A stretch of DNA of 64,000 nt, from positions 6,076,001-6,140,000 of the forward strand of contig NZ_JAPEQG010000001.1 of assembly GCF_026339735.1 (NCBI RefSeq), read 5' to 3'. The position numbers and the translations under genes were made by a program. Below, piece after piece: positions 52,151 to 60,868 of the stretch. Source of the DNA: Streptomyces sp. NBC_01669. GTDB taxonomy: Bacteria > Actinomycetota > Actinomycetes > Streptomycetales > Streptomycetaceae. How positions within the stretch are numbered: the first letter of the stretch is position 1; each line of letters begins with the position of its first letter. The notes beneath the pieces are model-generated. The model made no database searches, was not told where the DNA came from, and was given only the letters and a program-made list of their open reading frames with translations.

Positions 52151-52177
52151 CTGGCACTCGTACGCATCGAGTGCCAG
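52151..52177. promoter_or_regulatory. CIRCE operator (HrcA binding site)
   Basis: CTGGCACTC-N9-GAGTGCCAG, a perfect 9-9-9 inverted repeat matching CIRCE (TTAGCACTC-N9-GAGTGCTAA) at 14 of 18 arm bases. The outer TTA/TAA of the consensus are CTG/CAG here. Just upstream of hrcA, so autoregulatory. Confidence 0.93.
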
Positions 52178-52232
52178 GAATCACCGGAGATCGACCAGAA
52201 CCACCGAGGAAACACAGCTGGAGGTGTGCGCC

Positions 52233-53249
52233 ATGCTCAGCGAACGCAGACTCGAAGTGCTGCGCGCCATCGTCCAGGACTATGTCGGCACCGAGGAGCC
52301 CGTCGGCTCCAAGGCGCTCACCGAGCGGCACAAGCTGGGGGTCTCCCCGGCCACCGTCCGCAACGACATGGCTGTGCTGGAGGACGAGGGTTTCATCGCC
52401 CAGCCCCACACCAGCGCGGGTCGCATCCCGACGGACAAGGGCTACCGGCTCTTCGTCGACAAGCTCGCAGGGGTCAAGCCCCTGTCGTCGCCGGAGCGCA
52501 GGGCCATCCAGAACTTCCTCGACGGTGCGGTCGACCTCGACGACGTCGTGGGCCGCACCGTACGGCTGCTCGCGCAGCTGACCCGGCAGGTCGCCGTCGT
52601 GCAGTACCCCTCGCTGACCCGGTCCACGGTGCGGCATGTGGAACTGCTGTCGCTGGCGCCCGCCCGGCTGATGCTCGTGCTGATCACGGACACCGGCCGG
52701 GTCGAACAGCGCATGATCGACTGTCCCGCGCCGTTCGGTGAGACCTCTCTCGCCGATCTGCGGGCCCGGCTCAACAGCCGGGTCGTGGGACGCCGGTTCT
52801 CGGACGTCCCGCAGCTGGTGCAGGACCTGCCGGAATCCTTCGAGAGCGAGGACCGGGGAACCGTGTCCACCGTGCTCTCCACCCTGCTCGAAACCCTCGT
52901 CGAGGAGACGGAGGAGCGGCTGATGATCGGCGGCACCTCCAACCTCACCCGCTTCGGGCACGACTTCCCTCTGATGATCCGGCCGGTGCTGGAGGCACTG
53001 GAGGAGCAGGTCGTGCTGCTGAAGCTGCTCGGCGAGGCCAAGGACTCGGGCATGACCGTACGTATCGGGCACGAGAACGCCCACGAGGGGCTCAACTCCA
53101 CGTCCGTCGTCGCGGTCGGCTACGGTTCGGGCGACGAGGCAGTCGCCAAACTCGGCGTGGTCGGACCGACCCGCATGGACTACCCCGGAACGATGGGAGC
53201 GGTACGCGCAGTGGCACGTTACGTCGGACAGATCCTGGCGGAGTCGTAA
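52233..53249 (+). CDS. hrcA: Heat-inducible transcription repressor HrcA
   Basis: 338 aa. N-terminal winged helix (RRLEVLRAIVQDYVGTEEPV, TVRNDMAVLEDEGFI) and the HrcA effector domain (LMLVLITDTGRVEQRMI, VVGPTRMDYPGTMGAVRAVA). Represses chaperonin and dnaJ genes through CIRCE until heat titrates GroEL. ATG 52233 with GGAGG 9 nt upstream. dnaJ follows with no gap (stop then GTG). Confidence 0.96.
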   Translation: MLSERRLEVLRAIVQDYVGTEEPVGSKALTERHKLGVSPATVRNDMAVLEDEGFIAQPHTSAGRIPTDKGYRLFVDKLAGVKPLSSPERRAIQNFLDGAVDLDDVVGRTVRLLAQLTRQVAVVQYPSLTRSTVRHVELLSLAPARLMLVLITDTGRVEQRMIDCPAPFGETSLADLRARLNSRVVGRRFSDVPQLVQDLPESFESEDRGTVSTVLSTLLETLVEETEERLMIGGTSNLTRFGHDFPLMIRPVLEALEEQVVLLKLLGEAKDSGMTVRIGHENAHEGLNSTSVVAVGYGSGDEAVAKLGVVGPTRMDYPGTMGAVRAVARYVGQILAES

Positions 53250-54386
53250 GTGGCCACGGACTACTACGCCGTTCTCGGCGTGCGCCGCGACGCATCTCAG
53301 GACGAGATCAAGAAGGCCTTCCGGCGGCTCGCACGCGAGCTGCATCCGGACGTCAACCCCGATCCGAAGACCCAGGAGCGGTTCAAGGAGATCAACGCCG
53401 CCTACGAGGTGTTGTCGGACCCGCAGAAGAAGCAGGTCTACGACCTCGGCGGCGACCCGCTGTCCGCCTCCGGCGGCGGTGGCGCGGGCGGATTCGGACA
53501 GGGTGGCTTCGGCAACTTCTCCGACATCATGGATGCGTTCTTCGGCACGGCGTCGCAGCGCGGACCGCGGTCGCGCACCCGGCGCGGCCAGGACGCGATG
53601 ATCCGGCTGGAGATCGATCTCGCCGAGGCGGCGTTCGGTACCACCAAGGACATCCAGGTCGACACGGCCGTCGTCTGTGCGACCTGCAGCGGCGAGGGTG
53701 CCGCACCCGGCACCTCCGCCCAGACCTGTGACATGTGTCGCGGCCGCGGCGAGGTCTCCCAGGTCACCCGGTCGTTCCTCGGCCAGGTCATGACCTCGCG
53801 GCCCTGCCCGCAGTGCCAGGGCTTCGGTACGGTCGTGCCGACCCCGTGCCCGGAGTGCGCCGGTGACGGCCGCATCCGTTCGCGGCGCACGCTCACCGTG
53901 AAGATCCCCGCCGGTGTCGACAACGGCACCCGCATCCAGCTCGCGGGCGAGGGCGAGGTCGGTCCCGGCGGCGGCCCGGCCGGCGACCTGTACGTCGAGA
54001 TCCATGAGCTGCCGCACCTGGTGTTCCAGCGACGCGGCGACGATCTGCACTGCACGGTCACCATCCCCATGACGGCGGGCGCGCTCGGCACGAAGGTGCC
54101 GCTGGAGACGCTCGACGGCCTGGAGGAGGTCGACATCCGGCCGGGCACCCAGTCCGGCCAGTCGGTCCCGCTGCACGGCCGCGGCATCACGCATCTGCGG
54201 GGCGGCGGACGCGGCGACCTGATCGTGCACGTCGAGGTGACGACCCCGTCGAAGCTGGACCCGGAGCAGGAGCGACTGCTGCGGGAGCTGGCGAAGCTGC
54301 GTGGCGAGGAGCGGCCCACCGGTCAGTTCCAGCCAGGGCAGCAGGGACTCTTCTCCCGACTGAAGGATGCGTTCAACGGCCGCTGA
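53250..54386 (+). CDS. dnaJ: Chaperone protein DnaJ (second copy type, hrcA-linked)
   Basis: 378 aa. J domain with HPD in ARELHPDVNPD (~28-38), Gly/Phe-rich linker (GAGGFGQGGFGNF), zinc region with four CxxCxGxG-type units (CATCSGEG, CDMCRGRG, CPQCQGFG, CPECAGDG), and C-terminal client-binding domain. Co-chaperone of DnaK. GTG 53250 starts directly after hrcA's TAA, so they are co-translated under CIRCE control. The dnaK-operon DnaJ would be a different gene elsewhere. Confidence 0.96.
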   Translation: MATDYYAVLGVRRDASQDEIKKAFRRLARELHPDVNPDPKTQERFKEINAAYEVLSDPQKKQVYDLGGDPLSASGGGGAGGFGQGGFGNFSDIMDAFFGTASQRGPRSRTRRGQDAMIRLEIDLAEAAFGTTKDIQVDTAVVCATCSGEGAAPGTSAQTCDMCRGRGEVSQVTRSFLGQVMTSRPCPQCQGFGTVVPTPCPECAGDGRIRSRRTLTVKIPAGVDNGTRIQLAGEGEVGPGGGPAGDLYVEIHELPHLVFQRRGDDLHCTVTIPMTAGALGTKVPLETLDGLEEVDIRPGTQSGQSVPLHGRGITHLRGGGRGDLIVHVEVTTPSKLDPEQERLLRELAKLRGEERPTGQFQPGQQGLFSRLKDAFNGR

Positions 54387-54414
54387 GGACCGTCCGCACC
54401 CCGCTTTTCCCTTG

Positions 54415-54458
54415 CGCCGTAGCGCCCACCCGTCCCTGGACCGGCGGGCGCTACGGCG
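54415..54458 (+). terminator. Terminator after dnaJ
   Basis: CGCCGTAGCGCCC / GGGCGCTACGGCG, perfect 13-bp stem and 18-nt loop. Confidence 0.8.
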
Positions 54459-54529
54459 TTCCGCGTATACCGCTCCGGCCGTGCCGTGGCTGATTCGGCA
54501 GGGTGCACCGGACGTGACACGATGCGGTC

Positions 54530-55603
54530 ATGTCATCCGCGTTGACCGATCTCTACCGGTATCCGGTCGTGCAGGCCCCGATGGCGGGCGGCGTGTCCTG
54601 TCCGCAGCTCGTGTCGGCCGTTGCCGAAGCCGGTGGGCTCGGCTTCCTGGCCGCCGGGTACAAGACGGCGGACGGCATGTACAACGAGATCAAACAGCTG
54701 CGCAGAATGACCGGTCAGCCGTTCGGCGTCAACCTCTTCATGCCGCAGCCGAACCTCGCCGACCCGAGCGCCGTCGAGGTGTACCTGCACCAGCTCGCCG
54801 GTGAGGCCGTCTGGTACGAGACCCCGCTCGGTGACCCGGACTCCAGCGGTGACGACGGCTACGAGGCCAAGCTCGCGATCCTCCTGGAGGACCCCGTTCC
54901 GGTGGTCTCCTTCACGTTCGGCTGTCCCACCCGCGACGCCCTCGACGCGCTCGCCGGAGTCGGTACGTACACCGTCGTGACGGTCACCTCGCCCGAGGAG
55001 GCCCAAGCCGCCCAGTGGGCGGGCGCCGACGCGATCTGTGTCCAGGGCGTCGAGGCGGGCGGCCATCAGTCCACCCACCGCGACGATCCGCAGACCGACG
55101 ACACCGGCACGGGGCTGCTCTCCTTGGTGGCCCAGGTCCGGGAGACCGTCCAGCTGCCGCTCATCGCGTCCGGCGGCATCATGCGCGGCTCCCAGATCGC
55201 GGCGGTCATCGCGGCGGGCGCGGAGGCGGCGCAGCTCGGCACGGCATTCCTGGTCTGCCCCGAGTCCGGCGCCCATCTGCTGCACAAGCAGGCGTTGACC
55301 AACCCGCTGTTCGTACGGACGGCCCTGACCCGGGCGTTCTCCGGGCGCCCCGCCCGCGGCCTCGTCAACCGCTTCGTGCGCGAGCACGGCCCGTACGCCC
55401 CCGCCGCCTACCCGCAGGTGCACCATGTCACCAGCGGGCTGCGCAAGGCCGCGGCCAAGGCCGGGGACGCGCAGGGCATGGCCCTGTGGGCGGGCCAGGG
55501 TCACCGCATGGCGCGCGAGTTGCCGGCCGGCCGGCTGGTCGAGCTGCTCGCCGAAGAACTGGACGCCGCACACGCGGCACTGAGCACAAGGAGCACGCAG
55601 TGA
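54530..55603 (+). CDS. Nitronate monooxygenase / 2-nitropropane dioxygenase family flavoprotein
   Basis: 357 aa FMN TIM-barrel enzyme. PVVQAPMAGGVSCPQLV start, GVNLFMPQP, CVQGVEAGGHQSTH with the catalytic His and LIASGGIMRG phosphate site are typical. Detoxifies propionate-3-nitronate or related compounds. Transcript is probably leaderless: CACGAT ends 6 nt before ATG. Overlaps rsmE by 4 nt (GTGA), an unusual partnering of a flavoenzyme with an rRNA methylase. Confidence 0.9.
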   Translation: MSSALTDLYRYPVVQAPMAGGVSCPQLVSAVAEAGGLGFLAAGYKTADGMYNEIKQLRRMTGQPFGVNLFMPQPNLADPSAVEVYLHQLAGEAVWYETPLGDPDSSGDDGYEAKLAILLEDPVPVVSFTFGCPTRDALDALAGVGTYTVVTVTSPEEAQAAQWAGADAICVQGVEAGGHQSTHRDDPQTDDTGTGLLSLVAQVRETVQLPLIASGGIMRGSQIAAVIAAGAEAAQLGTAFLVCPESGAHLLHKQALTNPLFVRTALTRAFSGRPARGLVNRFVREHGPYAPAAYPQVHHVTSGLRKAAAKAGDAQGMALWAGQGHRMARELPAGRLVELLAEELDAAHAALSTRSTQ

Positions 55604-56346
55604 CCGCACCGGTCTTCGTCGTCGAACAGGTCCCCGCCGGGCCCGAGTTCGTCCTGGACGGTCCCGAGGGGCGGCACGCCGTTTCGGTCAAGCGGCTGCA
55701 GGCCGGTGAGGACGTCGTCCTGACGGACGGGCACGGCCGGTGGACGGAAGGGACCGTGCGGGCCGCCGAGGGCAAGGACCGGCTGGTGGTGACGGACCTC
55801 TGCACGGTCCACGAGGAGCCCCGTCCCACGCCCCGCATCACCGTGGTCCAGGCGCTCCCCAAGGGCGACCGCGGCGAGGTCGCGGTCGAGACGATGACGG
55901 AGACGGGCGTCGACGCGATCGTGCCGTGGCAGGCTTCGCGCTGCATCACCCAGTGGAAGGGCGACCGCGGTCTCAAGGCCCTCGCGAAGTGGCGGAACAC
56001 GGCCCGCGAGGCGGGCAAGCAGTCGCGCCGGGTGCGATTCCCGGAGGTGACGGACGCACTGACGACCAAACAGGTTGCCGCACTTCTGGCCACAGCCGAC
56101 TTCGCCGCCGTCCTGCACGAGGACCGGGGGTACGACAGCGAGCCGCTGGCCACCGTCGGACTGCCCGCAGGGGGCGAGATCGTCCTGGTCGTGGGCCCCG
56201 AGGGCGGTGTGTCGCCCGAGGAACTGGCGACCTTCGCCGAGGCGGGCGCCCGGACCTGCCGACTCGGCCGGAGCGTCCTGCGCACCTCGACGGCGGGCAC
56301 CGCGGCGACGGCGCTGCTGCTGGGGCGCACCGGTCGCTGGGCGTAA
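55600..56346 (+). CDS. rsmE: 16S rRNA m3U1498 methyltransferase
   Basis: 248 aa SPOUT-class enzyme. N-terminal PUA-like domain, then ITVVQALPKGDRGEVAVETMTETG, GPEGGVSPEEL and the knot segment LGRSVLRTSTAGTAA. Methylates N3 of U1498 in the small-subunit rRNA. GTG 55600 sits in the preceding stop, with AAGGAG 7 nt upstream. Confidence 0.95.
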   Translation: MTAPVFVVEQVPAGPEFVLDGPEGRHAVSVKRLQAGEDVVLTDGHGRWTEGTVRAAEGKDRLVVTDLCTVHEEPRPTPRITVVQALPKGDRGEVAVETMTETGVDAIVPWQASRCITQWKGDRGLKALAKWRNTAREAGKQSRRVRFPEVTDALTTKQVAALLATADFAAVLHEDRGYDSEPLATVGLPAGGEIVLVVGPEGGVSPEELATFAEAGARTCRLGRSVLRTSTAGTAATALLLGRTGRWA

Positions 56347-56422
56347 CGACCGTATACAGCATGCCCGGTGTGGCTGCAAGCGGTCTATCGCACCGTGGGG
56401 GAATGGTGGGACGCTGCCACGT

Positions 56423-56977
56423 ATGGGGACATTGAGGGCATCGAGTCCATGGGGTCGCGGCCGGACCCATCGCATTTCGGCCGTACTGTGCCTCGTCGGT
56501 GCGGCGGTTGCGGGGGCCGTCGCCTGTGAGCCGATCGACGGGCTGAACTCCGCGTCCGTCGCCCTGACCACCGACCGGGCCGGCACCGGGGCGCTGGAGC
56601 GCAAAGGTGTCGATGTGCAGTGGCTGAACTGCACGGCCGAGGTCGAGGGCGGCGGTACGACGCCGTCCTCGGCCTCGCCCTCCGCGTCCGTGCGGCAGGT
56701 GGCGCACGTCGACTGCCGCGGCCGGACCGCGGGCGGCAAGGACGTCACGCTCGCCGGCAAGGTCACGAAGGAGGTCAACGGGGTTTGTGTGCAGGGGGAC
56801 TTGACCGGGAAGGTCGGCGACAGGACCGTCCTGCGGGCCGATGTGCTCGGCAACTGTGACGCCGCCCCCTCGACCGGCGGCGTGACACCGCCGACGGGCG
56901 GTGCCGGCGGTGGCGGCGGCGCCAGGCCGACCGTCACCGTGACCGTGACGGTGACCGAGTACGCCCAGGGCAAGTGA
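56423..56977 (+). CDS. Small exported protein, probable lipoprotein
   Basis: 184 aa. Basic N-terminus and hydrophobic core ISAVLCLVGAAVAGAVAC with a cysteine in a lipobox-like AVAC, so likely anchored as a lipoprotein. The mature part is about 90 residues of beta-rich sequence with three more cysteines (NCTAEV, VDCRGR, GVCVQGD...GNCDAA) and ends in a Gly-rich, TVTVTVTVTE tail. No domain name recognised. ATG 56423 has no clear Shine-Dalgarno but GACGCT 8 nt upstream. Confidence 0.68.
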   Translation: MGTLRASSPWGRGRTHRISAVLCLVGAAVAGAVACEPIDGLNSASVALTTDRAGTGALERKGVDVQWLNCTAEVEGGGTTPSSASPSASVRQVAHVDCRGRTAGGKDVTLAGKVTKEVNGVCVQGDLTGKVGDRTVLRADVLGNCDAAPSTGGVTPPTGGAGGGGGARPTVTVTVTVTEYAQGK

Positions 56978-57056
56978 GTGCATCCGACACGCGGACGGGG
57001 GCGGACTCCGGCCAACTCCGTTCCCCGGAGCACGACCGCGGCCTAGGGTGATCGAT

Positions 57057-60000
57057 GTGACACAGCCTGCCTATCTCCGGTACCCCCATGTCCAGGGCGA
57101 ATTGATCGCCTTCACCGCTGAGGACGATGTCTGGCTGGCGCCGCTCGACGGCGGCCGGGCCTGGCGGGTCAGCGCCGACAACCGGCCCGTCCGCCAGCCA
57201 CACATATCGCCCGACGGCACCCACGTCGCCTGGACATCCACCCGGGACGGGGCCCCCGAGGTGCACCTCGCCCCCGTCGACGGAGGCCCTTCGAAGCGGC
57301 TGACCTACTGGGGCGACGCCCGGACCACCGTACGAGGCTGGACCCCCGAGGGCGACGTCCTGGTCACCAGCACCCAGGGGCAGGTGTCGCTCCGCCGCAG
57401 CTGGGCCCGGGCCGTCCCGGTCGACGGCGGGCCCGCGCGAACCCTGCCGTACGGACCGGTCGGCTCCCTTGCGTACGGACCCGGCGGACGGGTCCTGCTG
57501 CTCTCCGCCACCATGGGGCGTGAGGCCGCCACCTGGAAGCGCTACCGGGGCGGCACGGCGGGCAAGCTGTGGCTCGCGCAGGCACCCGGGGAAGGCCAGG
57601 AGCCGGACGGCGTCGCGGACTTCGTACGGATCCACGAGGACCTCGACGGCAACATCGAATGCCCGATGTGGGTCGGCGACCGTCTCGCCTTCCTCTCCGA
57701 CCACGAAGGCGTCGGCGCGCTCTACTCCTCGCTCCCCGACGGCTCCGACCTGCGCCGGCACACCGAGGCCGACGGCTTCTACGCCCGCCACGCGACGACC
57801 GACGGCACCCGCGTCAGCTACGCCTCGGCCGGTGAACTGTGGCTGCTCGACGACCTCGAAGGCGCCGGACCCCACCGTCTCGACATCCGCCTCGGCGGAC
57901 AGCGCGCCGACCTCCAGCCGCACTCCGTGCACGCCGGGAGCCACCTCGACTCGGCGTCCCCGGACCGTACCGGCCGCGGCAGCGCCGTCGGGACGCGCGG
58001 CGCCGTCCACTGGGTCACCCACCGCGAGGGCCCGGCTCGCGCACTGGCCGTCGAACCCGGGGTACGGGCCAGGCTGCCCCACACCTTCCAGGCCGACGGC
58101 GATCAGCACGTCGTCTGGGTCACCGACGCGGAGGGCGACGACGCCCTGGAGTGCGCACCCGCCACCGGAACCGCTCCGGGCACCGCACCGCGCCGACTGG
58201 CCGCCGGCCGGCTCGGCAGGGTGCTCGACCTGGCGGCGGCCGCAGACGGCAGCCGGTTCGCCGTCGCCTCGCACGACGGCCGGATCCTGATCGTCGAGCG
58301 GGAGAGCGGCGAGGTCCACGAGGTCGACCGCAGCGAGCACGGTGACGCCTCCGGGCTCGTCTTCTCGCCCGACTCGGCATGGCTTGCCTGGTCCCACCCC
58401 GGGCCCGAGCCGCTGAGCCAGCTCAAGCTCGCGCACCTCGCCGATCTGTCGGTCGCCGAGGCCACGCCGCTCCGCTTCCGGGACTACGCCCCCGCGTTCA
58501 CTGTCGACGGCAAGCACCTCGCCTTCCTCTCCGAGCGGGCCTTCGACCCGGTCTACGACGCGCACGTCTTCGACCTGGCCTTCGTCGGCGCCTGCCGGCC
58601 GCACCTGCTGACGCTCGCCGCCACCACGCCCTCCCCGTTCGGGCCGCAGCGCCACGGCCGGCCGGCCGAGAAGGAGAAGAGCTCCGGCGACGCAGAGCAG
58701 GACAACCCCACCGCGCTGCCCGTCACCCGGATCGACCTCGACGGGCTCGCCGACCGGATCGTGCCGCTGCCCGTCGAGGCCGCCCGCTACTCCTCGCTGC
58801 GCGCGACGAAGGACGGACTGCTGTGGCTGCGGCACCCGGTGACGGGCGTGCTCGGTACCGCAGGGGCGACGCCGGACTCCCGGGGACCGGAGACCGTCCT
58901 GGAGCGGTACGACCTGGAGAAGCTGCACAGCGACGAACTCGCCTCCGACGTCAGCCGGTTCGCCGTCAGCGGCGACGGCAAGCGGCTGGTCCTGCACACC
59001 CGGGGCAAGCTGCGCGTCGTACCCGCCGACAGCCGTGTCCCGGCGGGCTCCGACGACGACCACGACGGCGGCAGCGACAACAACGTCGCCGTCGACCTCT
59101 CCCGGATCCGCCGGACCGTCGAACCGGCCGCCGAATGGCGCCAGATGTACGACGAGGCCGGCCGCATCATGCGCGACAACTTCTGGCGGCCCGACATGGG
59201 CGGCGTCGACTGGGACGGCGTCCTCGACCGCTACCGGCCGGTGCTGGCGCGCGTCGCCACCCATGACGACCTCGTCGACCTGCTCTGGGAGGTGCAGGGG
59301 GAGCTCGGCACCTCGCACGCGTATGTGACGCCGCCGGGCGACCGGCACGACGACGCGAGCCGGCAGGGGCTGCTCGGGGCCGACATCTCCCGGACGGACG
59401 AAGGCCATTGGCGCATCGACCGGATCCTGCCGTCCGAGACGTCCGACCCGGCAGCCCGCTCGCCGCTCGCCGCGCCCGGCGTCGCGGTCCGCGCCGGGGA
59501 CGCGATCCTCGCCGTCGACGGGCAGGCGATCGACCCCCTGACCGGGCCCGGGCCGCTGCTCACCGGCTCGGCGGGCAAGCCGGTCGAGCTGACCGTCTCG
59601 CCGGCGGACGGCGGCAACCTGCGTCATGTCGTCGTCGTGCCGACCGCGGACGAGGAGCCGCTGCGGTACCACGCGTGGGTGGCCGACCGACGGGCGTACG
59701 TGCACGAGCATTCCGGCGGGCGCCTCGGCTACCTGCACGTCCCCGACATGGTCGGCTCCGGGTGGGCGCAGCTCCACCGGGACCTGCGGGTCGAAGTGGC
59801 CCGTGAGGGGCTGGTGGTGGACGTACGGGAGAACCGTGGCGGTCACACGTCGCAGCTGGTCGTGGAGAAGCTGGCCCGCCGCATCGTCGGCTGGGACCTG
59901 CCGCGCGGCATGCAGCCGTACAGCTACCCCGGGGACGCGCCGCGCGGTCCGGTGGTCGCCGTGGCGAACGAATTCTCCGGCTCGGACGGCGACATCGTGA

Positions 60001-60308
60001 ACGCGGCGATCAAGGCGCTCGGGATCGGGCCGGTGGTCGGTACGCGGACGTGGGGCGGCGTGGTGGGCATCGACAGCCGGTACCGGCTGGTCGACGGCAC
60101 GCTGGTCACACAGCCCAAGTACGCGTTCTGGCTGGAGGGGTACGGCTGGGGTGTGGAGAACCACGGGGTGGACCCGGATGTGGAGGTCGTGATGGCGCCG
60201 CAGGACCATGCGGCGGGGCGGGATCCGCAGCTGGACGCTGCGATCCGGATCGCGCTGGAGGGGCTCGCGGAGAGCCCGGCGAAGACGGCACCGGGTCTGC
60301 CGGGGTAG
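57057..60308 (+). CDS. Tricorn protease homologue (S41 family)
   Basis: 1083 aa cytosolic peptidase. Residues ~1-620 form beta-propeller domains (repeated DGTHVAWTS, SPDSAWLAWS type blades). Then a C1 helical region, catalytic His in LGTSHAYVTPPG (~752), a PDZ domain (~790-870, VAVRAGDAILAVDG), and the S41 core with nucleophile Ser in ANEFSGSDGD (~971) and WGVENHGVDPD near the end. Degrades peptides downstream of the proteasome. GTG 57057 lies 7 nt after TAGGGT (57044-57049), consistent with a leaderless transcript; GTG 57048 would start inside that hexamer. I recall the S. coelicolor counterpart as SCO2549. Confidence 0.94.
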   Translation: MTQPAYLRYPHVQGELIAFTAEDDVWLAPLDGGRAWRVSADNRPVRQPHISPDGTHVAWTSTRDGAPEVHLAPVDGGPSKRLTYWGDARTTVRGWTPEGDVLVTSTQGQVSLRRSWARAVPVDGGPARTLPYGPVGSLAYGPGGRVLLLSATMGREAATWKRYRGGTAGKLWLAQAPGEGQEPDGVADFVRIHEDLDGNIECPMWVGDRLAFLSDHEGVGALYSSLPDGSDLRRHTEADGFYARHATTDGTRVSYASAGELWLLDDLEGAGPHRLDIRLGGQRADLQPHSVHAGSHLDSASPDRTGRGSAVGTRGAVHWVTHREGPARALAVEPGVRARLPHTFQADGDQHVVWVTDAEGDDALECAPATGTAPGTAPRRLAAGRLGRVLDLAAAADGSRFAVASHDGRILIVERESGEVHEVDRSEHGDASGLVFSPDSAWLAWSHPGPEPLSQLKLAHLADLSVAEATPLRFRDYAPAFTVDGKHLAFLSERAFDPVYDAHVFDLAFVGACRPHLLTLAATTPSPFGPQRHGRPAEKEKSSGDAEQDNPTALPVTRIDLDGLADRIVPLPVEAARYSSLRATKDGLLWLRHPVTGVLGTAGATPDSRGPETVLERYDLEKLHSDELASDVSRFAVSGDGKRLVLHTRGKLRVVPADSRVPAGSDDDHDGGSDNNVAVDLSRIRRTVEPAAEWRQMYDEAGRIMRDNFWRPDMGGVDWDGVLDRYRPVLARVATHDDLVDLLWEVQGELGTSHAYVTPPGDRHDDASRQGLLGADISRTDEGHWRIDRILPSETSDPAARSPLAAPGVAVRAGDAILAVDGQAIDPLTGPGPLLTGSAGKPVELTVSPADGGNLRHVVVVPTADEEPLRYHAWVADRRAYVHEHSGGRLGYLHVPDMVGSGWAQLHRDLRVEVAREGLVVDVRENRGGHTSQLVVEKLARRIVGWDLPRGMQPYSYPGDAPRGPVVAVANEFSGSDGDIVNAAIKALGIGPVVGTRTWGGVVGIDSRYRLVDGTLVTQPKYAFWLEGYGWGVENHGVDPDVEVVMAPQDHAAGRDPQLDAAIRIALEGLAESPAKTAPGLPG

Positions 60309-60316
60309 GGGGCCGG

Positions 60317-60355
60317 GGCCTTTCCCTGGATCCGGCCCGATCCGGGGAAAGGTCC
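60317..60355 (+). terminator. Terminator after the tricorn gene
   Basis: GGCCTTTCCCTGGATC / GATCCGGGGAAAGGTCC, long imperfect stem, 8 nt after the stop. Confidence 0.75.
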
Positions 60356-60474
60356 TCGTTCCGCTGTCCGCCCGTTCCCGGGACCTGGGCTCCGCCCCCG
60401 GTTTCGGGAGCGGGGCAACCGCGCCCGATAGCATGCCCGTGTACGGATCAACCACGCGACCGAGGAGCCCGGCC

Positions 60475-60834
60475 ATGGCGGGAGAACCGCAGCCCGACTG
60501 CCTGTTCTGCAAGATCGTCTCGGGAGACGTCCCGGCAACCATCGTCCGCGAGACCGAGACGACCGTCGCCTTCCGCGACATCAACCCCCAGGCCCCCACC
60601 CACATCCTTGTCATCCCCCGCGTCCACCACCGCGACGCCGCCACCCTCGCCGCCGTCGAGCCGCAGATCGCCGCGGACATACTGCGCGAGGCCGGGCACA
60701 TCGCCGCCGACGAGAAGATCACCGACACCGGTTACCGGGTCGTCTTCAACACCGGCGCCGGTGCCGGGCAGACCGTCTTCCACGCGCACGCCCACGTCCT
60801 GGGCGGCCGCGGAATGCAGTGGCCGCCCGGATAA
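60475..60834 (+). CDS. HIT-family nucleotide hydrolase (HinT-like)
   Basis: 119 aa. CLFCKIVSGDVPAT with the zinc-like cysteines of HinT, PQAPTHILVIPRVHH and the histidine triad QTVFHAHAHVLGG. Hydrolyses adenosine 5'-phosphoramidate-type bonds. ATG 60475 follows GAGGAG at 10 nt; a TAGCAT at 60428 could be the -10. RNase Z follows in a different frame after 34 nt. Confidence 0.9.
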   Translation: MAGEPQPDCLFCKIVSGDVPATIVRETETTVAFRDINPQAPTHILVIPRVHHRDAATLAAVEPQIAADILREAGHIAADEKITDTGYRVVFNTGAGAGQTVFHAHAHVLGGRGMQWPPG

Positions 60835-60868
60835 CGCCGAACCACCCGAATCGCAGGCCGCCGCACTC

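Noticed and set aside
56931..56957. Inverted repeat GTCACCGT / ACGGTGAC near the end of the small lipoprotein gene
   Set aside because: It is within coding sequence and results from the repeated Val-Thr codons of the protein tail.
56934..60728. Very long minus-strand open frame (about 1260 codons) opposite the tricorn gene
   Set aside because: Antisense shadow of a long high-GC gene; the plus strand encodes intact tricorn motifs.
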